Shown here piece after piece: positions 14,769 to 23,554 of a stretch of DNA of 64,000 bases. Source of the DNA: Bradyrhizobium erythrophlei (GTDB lineage Bacteria; Pseudomonadota; Alphaproteobacteria; Rhizobiales; Xanthobacteraceae); NCBI RefSeq assembly GCF_900142985.1, contig NZ_LT670849.1, positions 3,853,501 through 3,917,500 on the forward strand, given 5' to 3'. The position numbers and the translations under genes are program-made. The notes under the pieces are model-generated. The model had not been told where the DNA came from and did not search any database. It was given only the letters and a program-made list of their open reading frames with translations. How positions within the stretch are numbered: position 1 is the first letter of the stretch; each line of letters begins with the position of its first letter.

Positions 14769-16529
14769 ATGAACACCAAGTCCCCCTATCTCGAGGCGCC
14801 GCGCCGGCTCCGGGCCTTCGTCCGGGCCCACGAGACAAGCCTGGTGATTCTGGCGGCGGTGGTCGGCGCGATCGGCGGGCTGGTGGTGGCCGCCATGAGT
14901 GCCGCAGTGGACATGCTCCATGTCGCGCTCTTCAATCTCAATCCCGGCGACCGGCTTTCGAGCCAGGTCGCGATCGACCCGCTGCGCGCGCTGCTGGTTC
15001 CGAGCCTTGGCGGGTTGATCCTGGGCATCGCCTTCCTGCTGCTGGCGCGTGTCCGGCCGGCGCGCGAAATCGACCCGATCGAAGCCAATGCCCTGCATGG
15101 CGGCCGCATGTCGTTTCGCGGCAGCGTGATCGTCGCGCTGCAGACGATCTGGTCCAGCGGGGTGGGCGCATCGGTCGGGCTGGAGGCCGGATATACCCAG
15201 CTCTCGAGCGGGCTTGGCGCTTCGATTGGCCGCGGGTTTCATCTGCGCCGCGCCGACCAGCGACTGATGGTGGGGTGCGGTACAGCGGCTGCGATCGCGG
15301 GCGCCTTCGGGGCGCCGTTGGGAGGCGCATTCTACGCTTTCGAACTTGTGATCGGCGGCTATACGCCCGCGAGCCTCACGCCGGTCGGGGTCGCCTCCGT
15401 CGTCGGGTATTTCGTGGCCCATGCCTTTGCGCCGCTGTCGCTCGGCCTTGGCACCGGTCCGCTGGTCGGGGTCGTGCTGGGGCGTGACCTGGCGGTGGCG
15501 GCGGTGCTGGGCGTTTTCGCCGCGCTGTTCGGCATTGCGATCATGCGCGGCGCCGGGCTTTGCGAGACGTTGCTGTCGAAGATCGTGGCCTGGCCACCGC
15601 TGCGCCCGGCGCTGGGCGGTCTCGCCGTCGGGCTTTTGGCGTTGCAGACGCCGCAGGTACTCTCGTCGGGGCACGGCGCCCTGCATTTCAACGGCATCGT
15701 GACGATGCCGCTCGCGTTCATCGGCATGGTGTTCGTGCTGAAGACGGTGGCGTCGGTGGTTTCGCTCGGCGCCGGATTTCGCGGCGGACTGTTTTTCGCC
15801 ACGCTTTTTCTCGGCGCGATGGGCGGCCGCCTGTTTGCAGAGGGCTTTGACGGCACCTTTCCTGGCTTGCGCCTGGAGTCCAATATCTATGCCATCATCG
15901 GCATGAGCGCGCTGTCGGCCTCGGTCATCGGCGGTCCCCTGACCATGTCGTTCATCGCACTGGAAACGACCGGCGACCTCTGGCTGACCACGGCAGTGCT
16001 GCTCGCGGTCATCATCTCGACCCAGATTACCCGCGAACTGTTCGGCTATTCCTTTGCGACCTGGCGGCTGCATTTGCGCGGCGAAACCATTCGCAGCGCC
16101 GCCGACGTCGGCTGGATCCGCGATCTTACCGTGCGGCGGTTGATGCGGCCGGATGTGCTCACCGTGAATGCGGCGACGCCGATCGCCGAGTTTCGCGCCA
16201 AATACCCGCCGGGCTCGAAGACCCAGGTGGTCGCGGTCGACGATGCCGGTCACTATGCCGGCATGGTGTTCGTGTCGGACGCCCATGCCGGCGACATCGA
16301 CACCAAAAAGCCGCTGAGCAGCATCCTGCATTATCCCCGTGTGGTGCTGCATCCCGGCATGAATATCCGCGAGGCCATCGCGGCCTTCGACGTCACCGAG
16401 GCTGAATCGCTCACCGTGGTCGAGACCGGTGAGCAGCGGCCGATCGGCATCCTGACCGAAGCGCATGCGATGCGACGTTATGCCGAAGAATCCGAGCGGC
16501 GGCGGCGCGAGGTGGTGGGCGATGCGTGA
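14769..16529 (+). CDS. ClC-family chloride channel/antiporter with C-terminal CBS domains
   Basis: A 586-residue protein. The membrane domain (about residues 20-440) has the ClC pattern of broken helices; the gating-glutamate region reads SVGLEAGYT, a variant of GREGP that keeps the Glu, and the selectivity-type loops include GAFGAPLGGAFYAFE and GAGFRGGLFF. Two CBS domains follow (about 455-575; RRLMRPDVLTV and SILHYPRVVLHPG), which in this family bind adenine nucleotides. Retention of the gating Glu permits either channel or H+/Cl- antiporter behaviour. Its end is followed by a minus-strand gene. Confidence 0.9.
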   Translation: MNTKSPYLEAPRRLRAFVRAHETSLVILAAVVGAIGGLVVAAMSAAVDMLHVALFNLNPGDRLSSQVAIDPLRALLVPSLGGLILGIAFLLLARVRPAREIDPIEANALHGGRMSFRGSVIVALQTIWSSGVGASVGLEAGYTQLSSGLGASIGRGFHLRRADQRLMVGCGTAAAIAGAFGAPLGGAFYAFELVIGGYTPASLTPVGVASVVGYFVAHAFAPLSLGLGTGPLVGVVLGRDLAVAAVLGVFAALFGIAIMRGAGLCETLLSKIVAWPPLRPALGGLAVGLLALQTPQVLSSGHGALHFNGIVTMPLAFIGMVFVLKTVASVVSLGAGFRGGLFFATLFLGAMGGRLFAEGFDGTFPGLRLESNIYAIIGMSALSASVIGGPLTMSFIALETTGDLWLTTAVLLAVIISTQITRELFGYSFATWRLHLRGETIRSAADVGWIRDLTVRRLMRPDVLTVNAATPIAEFRAKYPPGSKTQVVAVDDAGHYAGMVFVSDAHAGDIDTKKPLSSILHYPRVVLHPGMNIREAIAAFDVTEAESLTVVETGEQRPIGILTEAHAMRRYAEESERRRREVVGDA

Positions 16530-16570
16530 TCTGCGGGCCTATCGATGGCTGGTTGCCGCCGCCATTCTCG

Positions 16571-17539
16571 TCAAAGCTTCTCCAGCTTTTGCAGGCAGCG
16601 CGCATGGGCGACTTCATCCGGCATCAGCCTGTCGCCAAAACTGCTCTTCCAGTTGGTGACGCCGACTTCACCGACATAGATGTCGCCTCTTGAGTCCAGC
16701 GCCACGCCATGGGGGGCGAGAAATTTTCCGGCCTCCAGGCCCGGGCCATGCTCGCCGCCGAGGCGCGCGATGCGCTTGCCCTTGGAATCGACGATGGTCA
16801 GGCGTGGACCGAGATTGGGCACCATCCGGTTGACCGGCATGCCCGGCCCAAGTTCGCCGATGATGAAGTTGGGCGATTTGCCGCCGCAGCAGTGCAGGGC
16901 GCATGGCCGGTGCAGGTTGTTCCACTGGGCTTCGTATTTGCCGTCGCCGTCAAACACCTGCACGCGATGGTTCTCGCGGTCGGCCACGTAAACCCAGCCG
17001 TCGAGATCGGTCGAAATATTATGAACGATGTTGAACTGGCCGGGGTCGCTGCCGGGTTCGCCCCAGCTTTTGATCAGTTTGCCGTCGGGCGTATATTTGT
17101 GCACGCGAGCATTGCCATAGCCGTCGGACACGTAGATTTCGCCTGTGGGCGACAGCGCCGTATGGGTGCAGCGATGGAACGGTTCGCCGCTCATGAACGG
17201 CGCCGGCTTCTCCGGGATGCCGATGGTCAGAAGCACCTTGCCGTCGGTGGTGCACTTGCGCACCGTGTGGTCGCCATCGTCGGTGCAATAGATGTGATCC
17301 TGCGCGTCGACGTGCAGCCCATGGGCGCGGTGGAACAGGCCTTCGCCCCAACTCTTGACGAAATTGCCGTCGCGATCGAACACGATCATCGGGTGCGCGC
17401 CCCGATTGAAGACGTAGACACGGTCCTTGCTGTCGACCGCAACGGCTGCGACGTCGGTCAGCGTCCAGCCGTCGGGCAGCTTTGCCCAGTTCTCCACGAC
17501 GCGATAACGATGTTCATCCGAGCCGAGGATCACCGGCAT
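16571..17539 (-). CDS. NHL/six-bladed beta-propeller repeat protein
   Basis: A 322-residue beta-propeller with repeated NHL-type blades: VAVDSKDRVYVFNRGAHPMIVFD, LHVDAQDHIYCTDDGDHTVRK and ISTDLDGWVYVADRENHRVQVFD each span one blade. The family includes peptidyl-hydroxyglycine alpha-amidating-lyase-like proteins and lactonase-like enzymes. There is no signal peptide, so it should be cytoplasmic. It begins 38 bases after the flavin monooxygenase stop and probably shares its transcript. A role in the same oxidative pathway is inferred from position only. Confidence 0.8.
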   Translation of the reverse strand: MPVILGSDEHRYRVVENWAKLPDGWTLTDVAAVAVDSKDRVYVFNRGAHPMIVFDRDGNFVKSWGEGLFHRAHGLHVDAQDHIYCTDDGDHTVRKCTTDGKVLLTIGIPEKPAPFMSGEPFHRCTHTALSPTGEIYVSDGYGNARVHKYTPDGKLIKSWGEPGSDPGQFNIVHNISTDLDGWVYVADRENHRVQVFDGDGKYEAQWNNLHRPCALHCCGGKSPNFIIGELGPGMPVNRMVPNLGPRLTIVDSKGKRIARLGGEHGPGLEAGKFLAPHGVALDSRGDIYVGEVGVTNWKSSFGDRLMPDEVAHARCLQKLEKL

Positions 17540-17577
17540 TGTTCTTCTCCCTAGACGGTTTTTGTTGTGAGTGATGA

Positions 17578-19344
17578 TCAGCGAGCGCGGGGCAACAGTC
17601 CTTCCTCAATCGCTTTGATCTGCAATGCAAGGAATTTCGAGTTGATGCGGCACTGCGCGAGGCTGCCGGCAATGAACCAGAGGCCGTCCTGACCGGTTCG
17701 CGCATACATGTTGCGCAGTTCCTGCCCGTCGCCGAATCCCCAGATCGGGCCGACGCGCGCGGCGATTTCCTCGCCGAATAGCCGCCCGACCAGAACTTCC
17801 TGCGGCTTGTACCCGGTCGCCAGCACGATGAGATCGGCGGCAAGCGTCTCGCCGTTTTTCATCCGCGCGCCGCCGGCGACGAAGGCGTCGATATCGGCAA
17901 ATTGCCGAAGTGAGATTTCGCGCCGCGCCACCAGATCCGAGCAGCCGACGTTGAAATAATAGCCGCCGCCGCGCGTGAGATACTTGAACTGCCAGCCGGT
18001 ATCGTCCTCGCCGTAATCAAGTTTGAAACCGACCGCTGTCAGGCCGTCGAGCAGCTCCTTGTCGAATTCCCTGGACTGCCCGGTGATCATCTGATGGGTC
18101 TTTTTCGCCAATCTCAGCGGCATCGAGGTCGCGATCAGGTCGTTGTCCTCAAGCGTGCCTTCGTTGTAGGTCGCGTAAGCGAGCTGCGCCGACGGCTCGA
18201 TATTGGTGATCAGGGTCGGGCTGCGCTGAACCAGCGTCACGTCAGCGCCGCTCGAATACAGGTCCTGCGCGATGTCGTGGCCGCTGTTGCCGGTTCCGAT
18301 CACAACCGTGCGCTTGTCTTTCCAGTTCTCGCCGTCGTCGTATTGGCTGGAATGCAGGATGGTGCCCGTAAAATTCTTCAGCGCCGGAATGTCCGGGATA
18401 TTGGCGATGCCGCTGACGCCGGTCGCCATCACGACGTGGCGGGGATGCATCGTGCGCGCTGTGCCGTCGCCGTGGCGCAGCACCACGGACCAGCGTGCTT
18501 TTGCAAAGTCATACTCGCCGCTCTCGAGGCTCGTCGATGTCCAGAAGTTCAGCTCCATCGCATCGACGTAAGACTCGAACCAGTTGGCGAGCTTGTCCTT
18601 GGGGATATAGACCGGCCAGTTCGGCGGGAACGGCATGTAGGGCAGGTGATTGACCTGCACCTGATTATGCAGGGTCAGGGCGTGGTAGCGCTTGCGCCAG
18701 TTGTCGCCGATGCGGTTCTCGCGATCGACGATCAGCGTATCGATGGAAAGCTGTTTCAGTCGCGCGGCGATCGACAGCCCGGCCTGTCCGCCGCCAACCA
18801 CGAGCACGGTCGGGTCGCGGTCGGCATAGGCGAGCGACGCCTGGCGCTGGTCGAGCCAGTTGGGGCCGCGAAAATCGCGCGAATAGGATTGTCCGCGCGG
18901 CCGCGCCGATCCGACCGTCTCCTCGAATCCCTTCAGCTCTTCGAGCGCGGTGAGCAGTGTCCAGGCCTTGAGCCGGTTGCGCTCTTCGGCGTCGGGGATC
19001 AACCGGACCATGCCGTGGCCGCGGCCCTCTTTGGTTTCGAACTTGAAGATCGCCTCGATGGTCTCGGTGCCGGCGCGTGTAACCCGGCGTGGGGCCGCGC
19101 GCGCGGGATCGATCAGGAAGCGGCGGGGTGCCCGCTGCGCGGCGAGGCCGGGAAGCTCTTTCAGGATCGCATCCGCGCCATTGAGCGTTTGCAGGTTCCA
19201 GCTCAGCGCCAGCACGTCGCGCCAATAGCTTTCGCGGTGGAACAGCGTTCGAAGCGCATCGACGTCGTGGTGTTCGAGCACACGCTCGAACTCCGCCAGC
19301 CAGCTTTCGACTGATGTTGCGATATCGTCGGTGCGATCGAGCAT
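17578..19344 (-). CDS. Flavin-containing monooxygenase with N-terminal SnoaL/NTF2-like domain
   Basis: A 588-residue NAD(P)H/FAD enzyme. The first 150 residues look like an NTF2/SnoaL-type alpha+beta domain (SYWRDVLALSWNLQTLNG). The FAD Rossmann motif GGGQAGL is at 184-190, the FMO/Baeyer-Villiger-type fingerprint FTGTILHSSQY at 325-335, and the NADPH motif GTGNSG at 350-355. Such enzymes insert oxygen into ketones or oxidise N/S compounds. The SD (GAGG) before the ATG at 19344 falls inside an 11-bp inverted repeat. Upstream is a DUF2855 gene, downstream an NHL-repeat gene. Confidence 0.88.
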   Translation of the reverse strand: MLDRTDDIATSVESWLAEFERVLEHHDVDALRTLFHRESYWRDVLALSWNLQTLNGADAILKELPGLAAQRAPRRFLIDPARAAPRRVTRAGTETIEAIFKFETKEGRGHGMVRLIPDAEERNRLKAWTLLTALEELKGFEETVGSARPRGQSYSRDFRGPNWLDQRQASLAYADRDPTVLVVGGGQAGLSIAARLKQLSIDTLIVDRENRIGDNWRKRYHALTLHNQVQVNHLPYMPFPPNWPVYIPKDKLANWFESYVDAMELNFWTSTSLESGEYDFAKARWSVVLRHGDGTARTMHPRHVVMATGVSGIANIPDIPALKNFTGTILHSSQYDDGENWKDKRTVVIGTGNSGHDIAQDLYSSGADVTLVQRSPTLITNIEPSAQLAYATYNEGTLEDNDLIATSMPLRLAKKTHQMITGQSREFDKELLDGLTAVGFKLDYGEDDTGWQFKYLTRGGGYYFNVGCSDLVARREISLRQFADIDAFVAGGARMKNGETLAADLIVLATGYKPQEVLVGRLFGEEIAARVGPIWGFGDGQELRNMYARTGQDGLWFIAGSLAQCRINSKFLALQIKAIEEGLLPRAR

Positions 19345-19348
19345 GCGA

Positions 19349-19397
19349 TAGCCTCGGCTCGGCCGTCTTTCGCGGCGTTTCCTCTCAGCCGAGGCTA
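19349..19397 (-). promoter_or_regulatory. 11-bp inverted repeat covering the monooxygenase Shine-Dalgarno
   Basis: TAGCCTCGGCT at 19349-19359 and AGCCGAGGCTA at 19387-19397 are exact complements with 27 bases between. Read on the minus strand, the arm next to the start contains GAGG seven bases before the ATG. Folding would therefore mask the ribosome-binding site. It could equally be an operator or the terminator of the DUF2855 gene. Confidence 0.5.
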
Positions 19398-19425
19398 TAC
19401 CGTTTGGGCGCGGGCCAAAAGCCGC

Positions 19426-20517
19426 TCAACCAAGCAGCGACAGAATGTGGCCCTGCGCCGGGGGAATGCGGCCGTTGAGCGTGTCGAGATAGACCTGTTT
19501 GACCGCATCTCGCCCGCGGCCTTCGATCACCGTGAGCCGCGCCGGCAAAGTTGGCGCAAAGGCCGACCATGCCGCGCCAAAGCGCTGATCGATGCCGCCC
19601 GCTCCCCATTCCTTGGCGCGCTTTCGAATCTGGTCGGGCGCGAAGAACCATGCGGGTTTTGCGCCCGGCAGCTCGACCTCGTCGGGCGAAAAGCTCTGGT
19701 GCGTGAGCCCGATCTGGCCGGAATATTTCATCGCGTTGCGGAAGTGATGATGCAGCCGCGCACGAATGGCGCTGTTGCCGGCCATGTCGACGAAGGCGAC
19801 CGGCGAGTCCTGCGGCAGCGTTTCGACCTGATCGTAGAGCACGACTTCATGATAGCAGCCGAGCGACCGGACAAAGTCGGCATTGCCGGCCGAGGTCAGT
19901 CCGATCACATGCATCGGTTCGGGATTCGAATGCAGCAGATAAGCGAGGCCGAACGCGGTTTTGCTGGAGGCGCTGGAGAGCATGACGCGGCGCGCGCCGA
20001 AGAATTCATGCTCGCGGAGGAAATCGTCGACCAGAAACGACAGCATGAACAGCGGCCGCAGCAGCGCCTGATAGTCGCCATTGCGCCCTTCGAAGTCGCC
20101 GATGCCACTGACGCGCGCATAGGCGTTGTAGACCGGCGCGACGCCCTGGCGATGCGCCGCCGCATCGCGCAAACCATGTTTGCGCACATCCGCCGCTTCG
20201 ATCACCAGATGCGTCGCCATCGGAAAATAGCCAAACAGGCGTTCGCCGGCCTCGATGGAGGGGTGGCGGGAGACAACGACTTCGCCGAACCCCCATACCG
20301 GAATATTGCCGAAGCCTTGCGGCCCCGGAAACAACTGCCAGTATTTCAACTGATCGCCGAGCGTGGCGTAGGTGATGTTGTTGGCCGTGAAGGCGAAGCG
20401 CTCGATCTTGACCAGCAGTGCTTCGTCGGGAAGCGCGCCGGCGTTAGGTAGTTGCGTCTCGATGAATTTGCATTCGGAAAAGTCGTGGCGTGCAACGATG
20501 AAGTCGGTGGAGTTCAT
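19426..20517 (-). CDS. DUF2855 family protein
   Basis: A 363-residue protein of an uncharacterised family. The N-terminal part (LVKIERFAFTANNITYATLG) and the middle (VMLSSASSKTAFGLAYLL, then MHVIGLTSAGN) resemble the catalytic and Rossmann parts of medium-chain (quinone-reductase-like) dehydrogenases, which suggests a reductase; this is inference. ATG at 20517 has GGAGG upstream; the longer frame is unsupported. It is the first gene of a probable three-gene run with the monooxygenase and the NHL protein. Confidence 0.75.
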   Translation of the reverse strand: MNSTDFIVARHDFSECKFIETQLPNAGALPDEALLVKIERFAFTANNITYATLGDQLKYWQLFPGPQGFGNIPVWGFGEVVVSRHPSIEAGERLFGYFPMATHLVIEAADVRKHGLRDAAAHRQGVAPVYNAYARVSGIGDFEGRNGDYQALLRPLFMLSFLVDDFLREHEFFGARRVMLSSASSKTAFGLAYLLHSNPEPMHVIGLTSAGNADFVRSLGCYHEVVLYDQVETLPQDSPVAFVDMAGNSAIRARLHHHFRNAMKYSGQIGLTHQSFSPDEVELPGAKPAWFFAPDQIRKRAKEWGAGGIDQRFGAAWSAFAPTLPARLTVIEGRGRDAVKQVYLDTLNGRIPPAQGHILSLLG

Positions 20518-20629
20518 GGGCGGCGACCTCCGCAGGTGGTGCGGTCGCGATCTTTGCATCCGGCTATGAAGGTTTGGCAACACGGACTTTGTTTGAAACG
20601 GCGTTCAGTTGCCAGTGTGGCGGTTCACG

Positions 20630-21280
20630 CTAGGTTCCCGCGATTACGCCTTCGCGCTTCTTGAGCGCGCGGTAATACGACCACCACAAATGCGCCGCTG
20701 CGCCACGCAGCGGACGCCACGGTTCCGCGAGCGGAATCATCTGCTTTGGCGTTGGCCGCGTCTTCAATCCCAATCCGATCTTGACCGCCTCCTGCACGGC
20801 AAGGTCGCCGGCCGGCCAGGCATCGCCATGACCGAGGCAAAACAGCAAATACACATCGGCTGTCCACGGGCCGATGCCGTGAAGTGAGACCAGGCTGTGG
20901 TGCGCGGCGTCGGCGTCCTCGTTGGCGAGTACATCGAGGTTGAGGCGCTCGGCTCGGATCTCGCGCGCGAGATTTTTCAGCGTCTTGATTTTCGCCGCCG
21001 ACAGGCCGAGCCGGCCCAGACGATCGGCGCGGGCGCGGCGCACCACCTCATGGTCAAGCGGATCGAAGGCGGCGGAAAGCCGCGCCCAGATCGCGGCTGC
21101 GCTCGCGGTCGAGAGCTGCTGGCCGCAGACGATATGCGCAAGGCCCGTGAAGCCCGGTTCGCGCCGCCGCAGCGCCGGCATGCCGGCAACCGCAAATACC
21201 GGCCGAAGGCGCGGGTCAAGCTTCAGAAGCGCGTGGATCGCCTCTTCGAGATCTGCCTGGCTGTTGAGGTGGAGGGTCAT
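20630..21280 (-). CDS. DNA-3-methyladenine glycosylase II-like (HhH-GPD)
   Basis: A 216-residue base-excision repair enzyme of the AlkA group. The helix-hairpin-helix LHGIGPWTADVYLLFCLG (residues 133-150) is followed by the catalytic Asp in WPAGDLAVQ (D159), the HhH-GPD signature. It would remove alkylated purines from DNA. Unlike E. coli AlkA it lacks the extra N-terminal domain, a short form common in alphaproteobacteria. It is divergent from gluQ with about 37 bases between starts, so their promoters overlap. Confidence 0.85.
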   Translation of the reverse strand: MTLHLNSQADLEEAIHALLKLDPRLRPVFAVAGMPALRRREPGFTGLAHIVCGQQLSTASAAAIWARLSAAFDPLDHEVVRRARADRLGRLGLSAAKIKTLKNLAREIRAERLNLDVLANEDADAAHHSLVSLHGIGPWTADVYLLFCLGHGDAWPAGDLAVQEAVKIGLGLKTRPTPKQMIPLAEPWRPLRGAAAHLWWSYYRALKKREGVIAGT

Positions 21281-21317
21281 TGCGACTTAAAACCACCACC
21301 TATCGAGTTTGAAATCA

Positions 21318-22190
21318 ATGTCGCCACCCGTTTTCCGATTTGCGCCGTCGCCGAATGGCTACCTGCATCTGGGGCACGCCTTTTCGGCGATGCTGAATGA
21401 CGGCCTCGCGCGCGAAGCGGGCGGCCGTTTCCTGCTGCGTATCGAGGATATCGACACAACGCGCTGCAAACCGGAATTCGAGGCCGCGATCGACGAAGAT
21501 CTCGCCTGGCTCGGGATTATCTGGGAAACGCCGGTGCGGCGACAATCGGAGCATTTCGCCTGTTATCGTGCGGCGCTCGAAAAGCTCGCAGGTCTTGGGC
21601 TGGTCTATCCCGCCTTCGAAAGCCGCGCCGAGACCGCCCGTCTCGTCGCCGAACGGGAGCAGGAAGCGCCATGGCCGCGCGATCCCGACGGTGCGCCGCT
21701 TTATCCGGGCACGGCACGGGCGCTTGCGCCCGAGGAGCAGGCGCGGCGGTTGCAATCGGGCGCGTCTTACGCGCTGCGGCTCGACATGGCGGCGGCCTGC
21801 GCGCGTGTCGGCCAGTTGAGCTGGATCGAGCGCGGCAAAGGCCCTGAAGGCGAAAGCGGGAGCGTCGCTGCCAATCCCGCGGCCTGGGGGGACGTCATCA
21901 TTGCGCGCAAGGAGACGCCGACCAGCTACCACCTCGCGGTGGTGGTTGACGATGCGCTGCAAGGTATCACCGAGGTGGTGCGGGGCCTCGACCTGTTCTG
22001 GTCGACGAGCGTCCACCGGCTGTTGCAGGCGCTTCTCGGTCTGCCGCAACCCGTCTACCGGCATCATGGCCTCATTCGCGATGCTAGCGGCCAGAAGCTG
22101 TCGAAATCGACGGAGGCGACTGGATTGCGTGAATTGAGGGCGGCGGGCGTCACGCCGGCCGAGATTCGCCACCGGGTCGGTCTCGGCTAG
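21318..22190 (+). CDS. gluQ: Glutamyl-Q tRNA(Asp) synthetase
   Basis: A 290-residue truncated glutamyl-tRNA synthetase paralog. It has the class I motifs HLGHA (HIGH) at residues 17-21 and KLSKS (KMSKS) near the C-terminus but no anticodon-binding domain, so it glutamylates the queuosine base at position 34 of tRNA-Asp rather than the acceptor end. The zinc-binding cysteines found in the E. coli enzyme are not present in the equivalent stretch (LVYPAFESRAETAR). ATG at 21318 is preferred over TTG at 21309. Confidence 0.88.
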   Translation: MSPPVFRFAPSPNGYLHLGHAFSAMLNDGLAREAGGRFLLRIEDIDTTRCKPEFEAAIDEDLAWLGIIWETPVRRQSEHFACYRAALEKLAGLGLVYPAFESRAETARLVAEREQEAPWPRDPDGAPLYPGTARALAPEEQARRLQSGASYALRLDMAAACARVGQLSWIERGKGPEGESGSVAANPAAWGDVIIARKETPTSYHLAVVVDDALQGITEVVRGLDLFWSTSVHRLLQALLGLPQPVYRHHGLIRDASGQKLSKSTEATGLRELRAAGVTPAEIRHRVGLG

Positions 22191-22297
22191 GCGTCCGTTT
22201 CCAATTGCTAACATTCTGTTCGGGATGAACTGCGCCTCGGCGTGACTCCCTCCACCCCGCCATGCCATGGTGAGTCCCGGCCAGGATTGGGGGAATC

Positions 22298-23554
22298 ATG
22301 GCGTTGAGTAAGCGCCCGCGGCGCAGTCGGCGGCCGAAAAAGCCGCCTCTGAAAAAGCGTAAAACAAGCGCCGCGGCGGGCAGGCCGCGCAAGGCCGCGA
22401 GAGTGGCCAGCAAGACGGCTGCGCCCGGCATTGTTGAGACGGCGCTCGCCACCTTTGCGCATGAGGTGCGCACGCCGCTGACCGGCATTCTGGCGATCAG
22501 TGATCTGCTGGCGACGTCCGATCTCGATGAGCGCGAGCGGCGCTGGGTCGATACCATCAAGGCCGGCGCCGAACATCTGGCGAGCCTTGCGACGCTGTTC
22601 GTCGATGCCGCGAGAGGCGGCCGGTCCGGCTACGGCGTCCGGCAGGATTTTTTCGACCTGCGCGCATTGGCTCACAGCGTCGGCGACTCGCTGGCCGGCC
22701 GGGCGACCGCCAAGGGCCTGCAGTCGCGGGTCGAGATTTCGGAGAAACTACCTGCCTTCGTCACCGGCGATCCCGTCCGCCTGAGGGCGGCGCTCGAAAA
22801 CCTGATCGACAATGCCACCAAGTTCACCGAAGAGGGCGCCGTCGCGCTGACGGTGCGGCCGGCTAGCGAGGCGAAAGGCAAGGTCGCCGTCGCCTTTGCG
22901 GTTTCCGACAGCGGCATCGGGCTGACGCTGAAGGAGATCAAGCGGCTGTTTCGCCCCTTTTCACAGGCCAATGTGAAGATTGCCGCGCGCTTTGGCGGTG
23001 CCGGGCTCGGACTGTCGTCGGTGAAGCAGCTCGCCCGCGCCATGGGCGGCGACATTGTGGTGGCGCCACGCCGCGGCGGCGGGGCCGTGTTCACATTGAC
23101 GGTGCAACTCACCCGCGCCGAGGTCGCACCGGACGATTCAGGCCCAGGTGACGATCATCTGCAGGCCCATGCACGGGGATTGCGCGTGCTCAGCGTCGAG
23201 GACAATCCGTTCGGCCGCGTCGTGCTCAATGCGGTTTTGACCGAACTCGGTCACCACGCGGAATTCGTCAGTCGCGGCGAGGACGCGCTGGAGCGCATCA
23301 CGCAAGGTGGCTTCGATGCGATTCTGATGGATATGGTGCTTCCGGGCATCGACGGCATCGAGGCGATCCGGCGGATTCGCGCGTTGGGTCCGCCGTTCGG
23401 ATCCGCCGCAATTATCGGCGTGTCTGGCCGCGGCGACGATGAGGCGGCGGCGCGCGCGGCCGGCGCGGACGCCTTTCTGGTCAAGCCTGTGTCTCCGAGG
23501 GCTTTAGCGATTGCGCTGCTTGAAGTGACACGCCGCGCGGCAGGCGCGACTTGA
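22298..23554 (+). CDS. Hybrid histidine kinase-response regulator, no sensor domain
   Basis: A 418-residue cytoplasmic signalling protein. A Lys/Arg-rich tail of 40 residues precedes HisKA (H55 in FAHEVRTPLTG), the HATPase core (N-box NLIDNATKF 168-176, G1 DSGIG 204-208, G2 GGAGLGLS 233-240) and a REC domain with acceptor D345 (ILMDMVLPG). There is no membrane segment or PAS/GAF sensor, so input must come from a partner or through the basic tail. Its 3' end overlaps the convergent YihY gene by 74 bases. Confidence 0.9.
   Translation: MALSKRPRRSRRPKKPPLKKRKTSAAAGRPRKAARVASKTAAPGIVETALATFAHEVRTPLTGILAISDLLATSDLDERERRWVDTIKAGAEHLASLATLFVDAARGGRSGYGVRQDFFDLRALAHSVGDSLAGRATAKGLQSRVEISEKLPAFVTGDPVRLRAALENLIDNATKFTEEGAVALTVRPASEAKGKVAVAFAVSDSGIGLTLKEIKRLFRPFSQANVKIAARFGGAGLGLSSVKQLARAMGGDIVVAPRRGGGAVFTLTVQLTRAEVAPDDSGPGDDHLQAHARGLRVLSVEDNPFGRVVLNAVLTELGHHAEFVSRGEDALERITQGGFDAILMDMVLPGIDGIEAIRRIRALGPPFGSAAIIGVSGRGDDEAAARAAGADAFLVKPVSPRALAIALLEVTRRAAGAT

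Noticed and set aside
14682..16466. 594-residue open frame antisense to the ClC gene
   Set aside because: It is the GC-driven shadow of a clear ClC transporter; Arg/Gln/His-rich composition, no domain.
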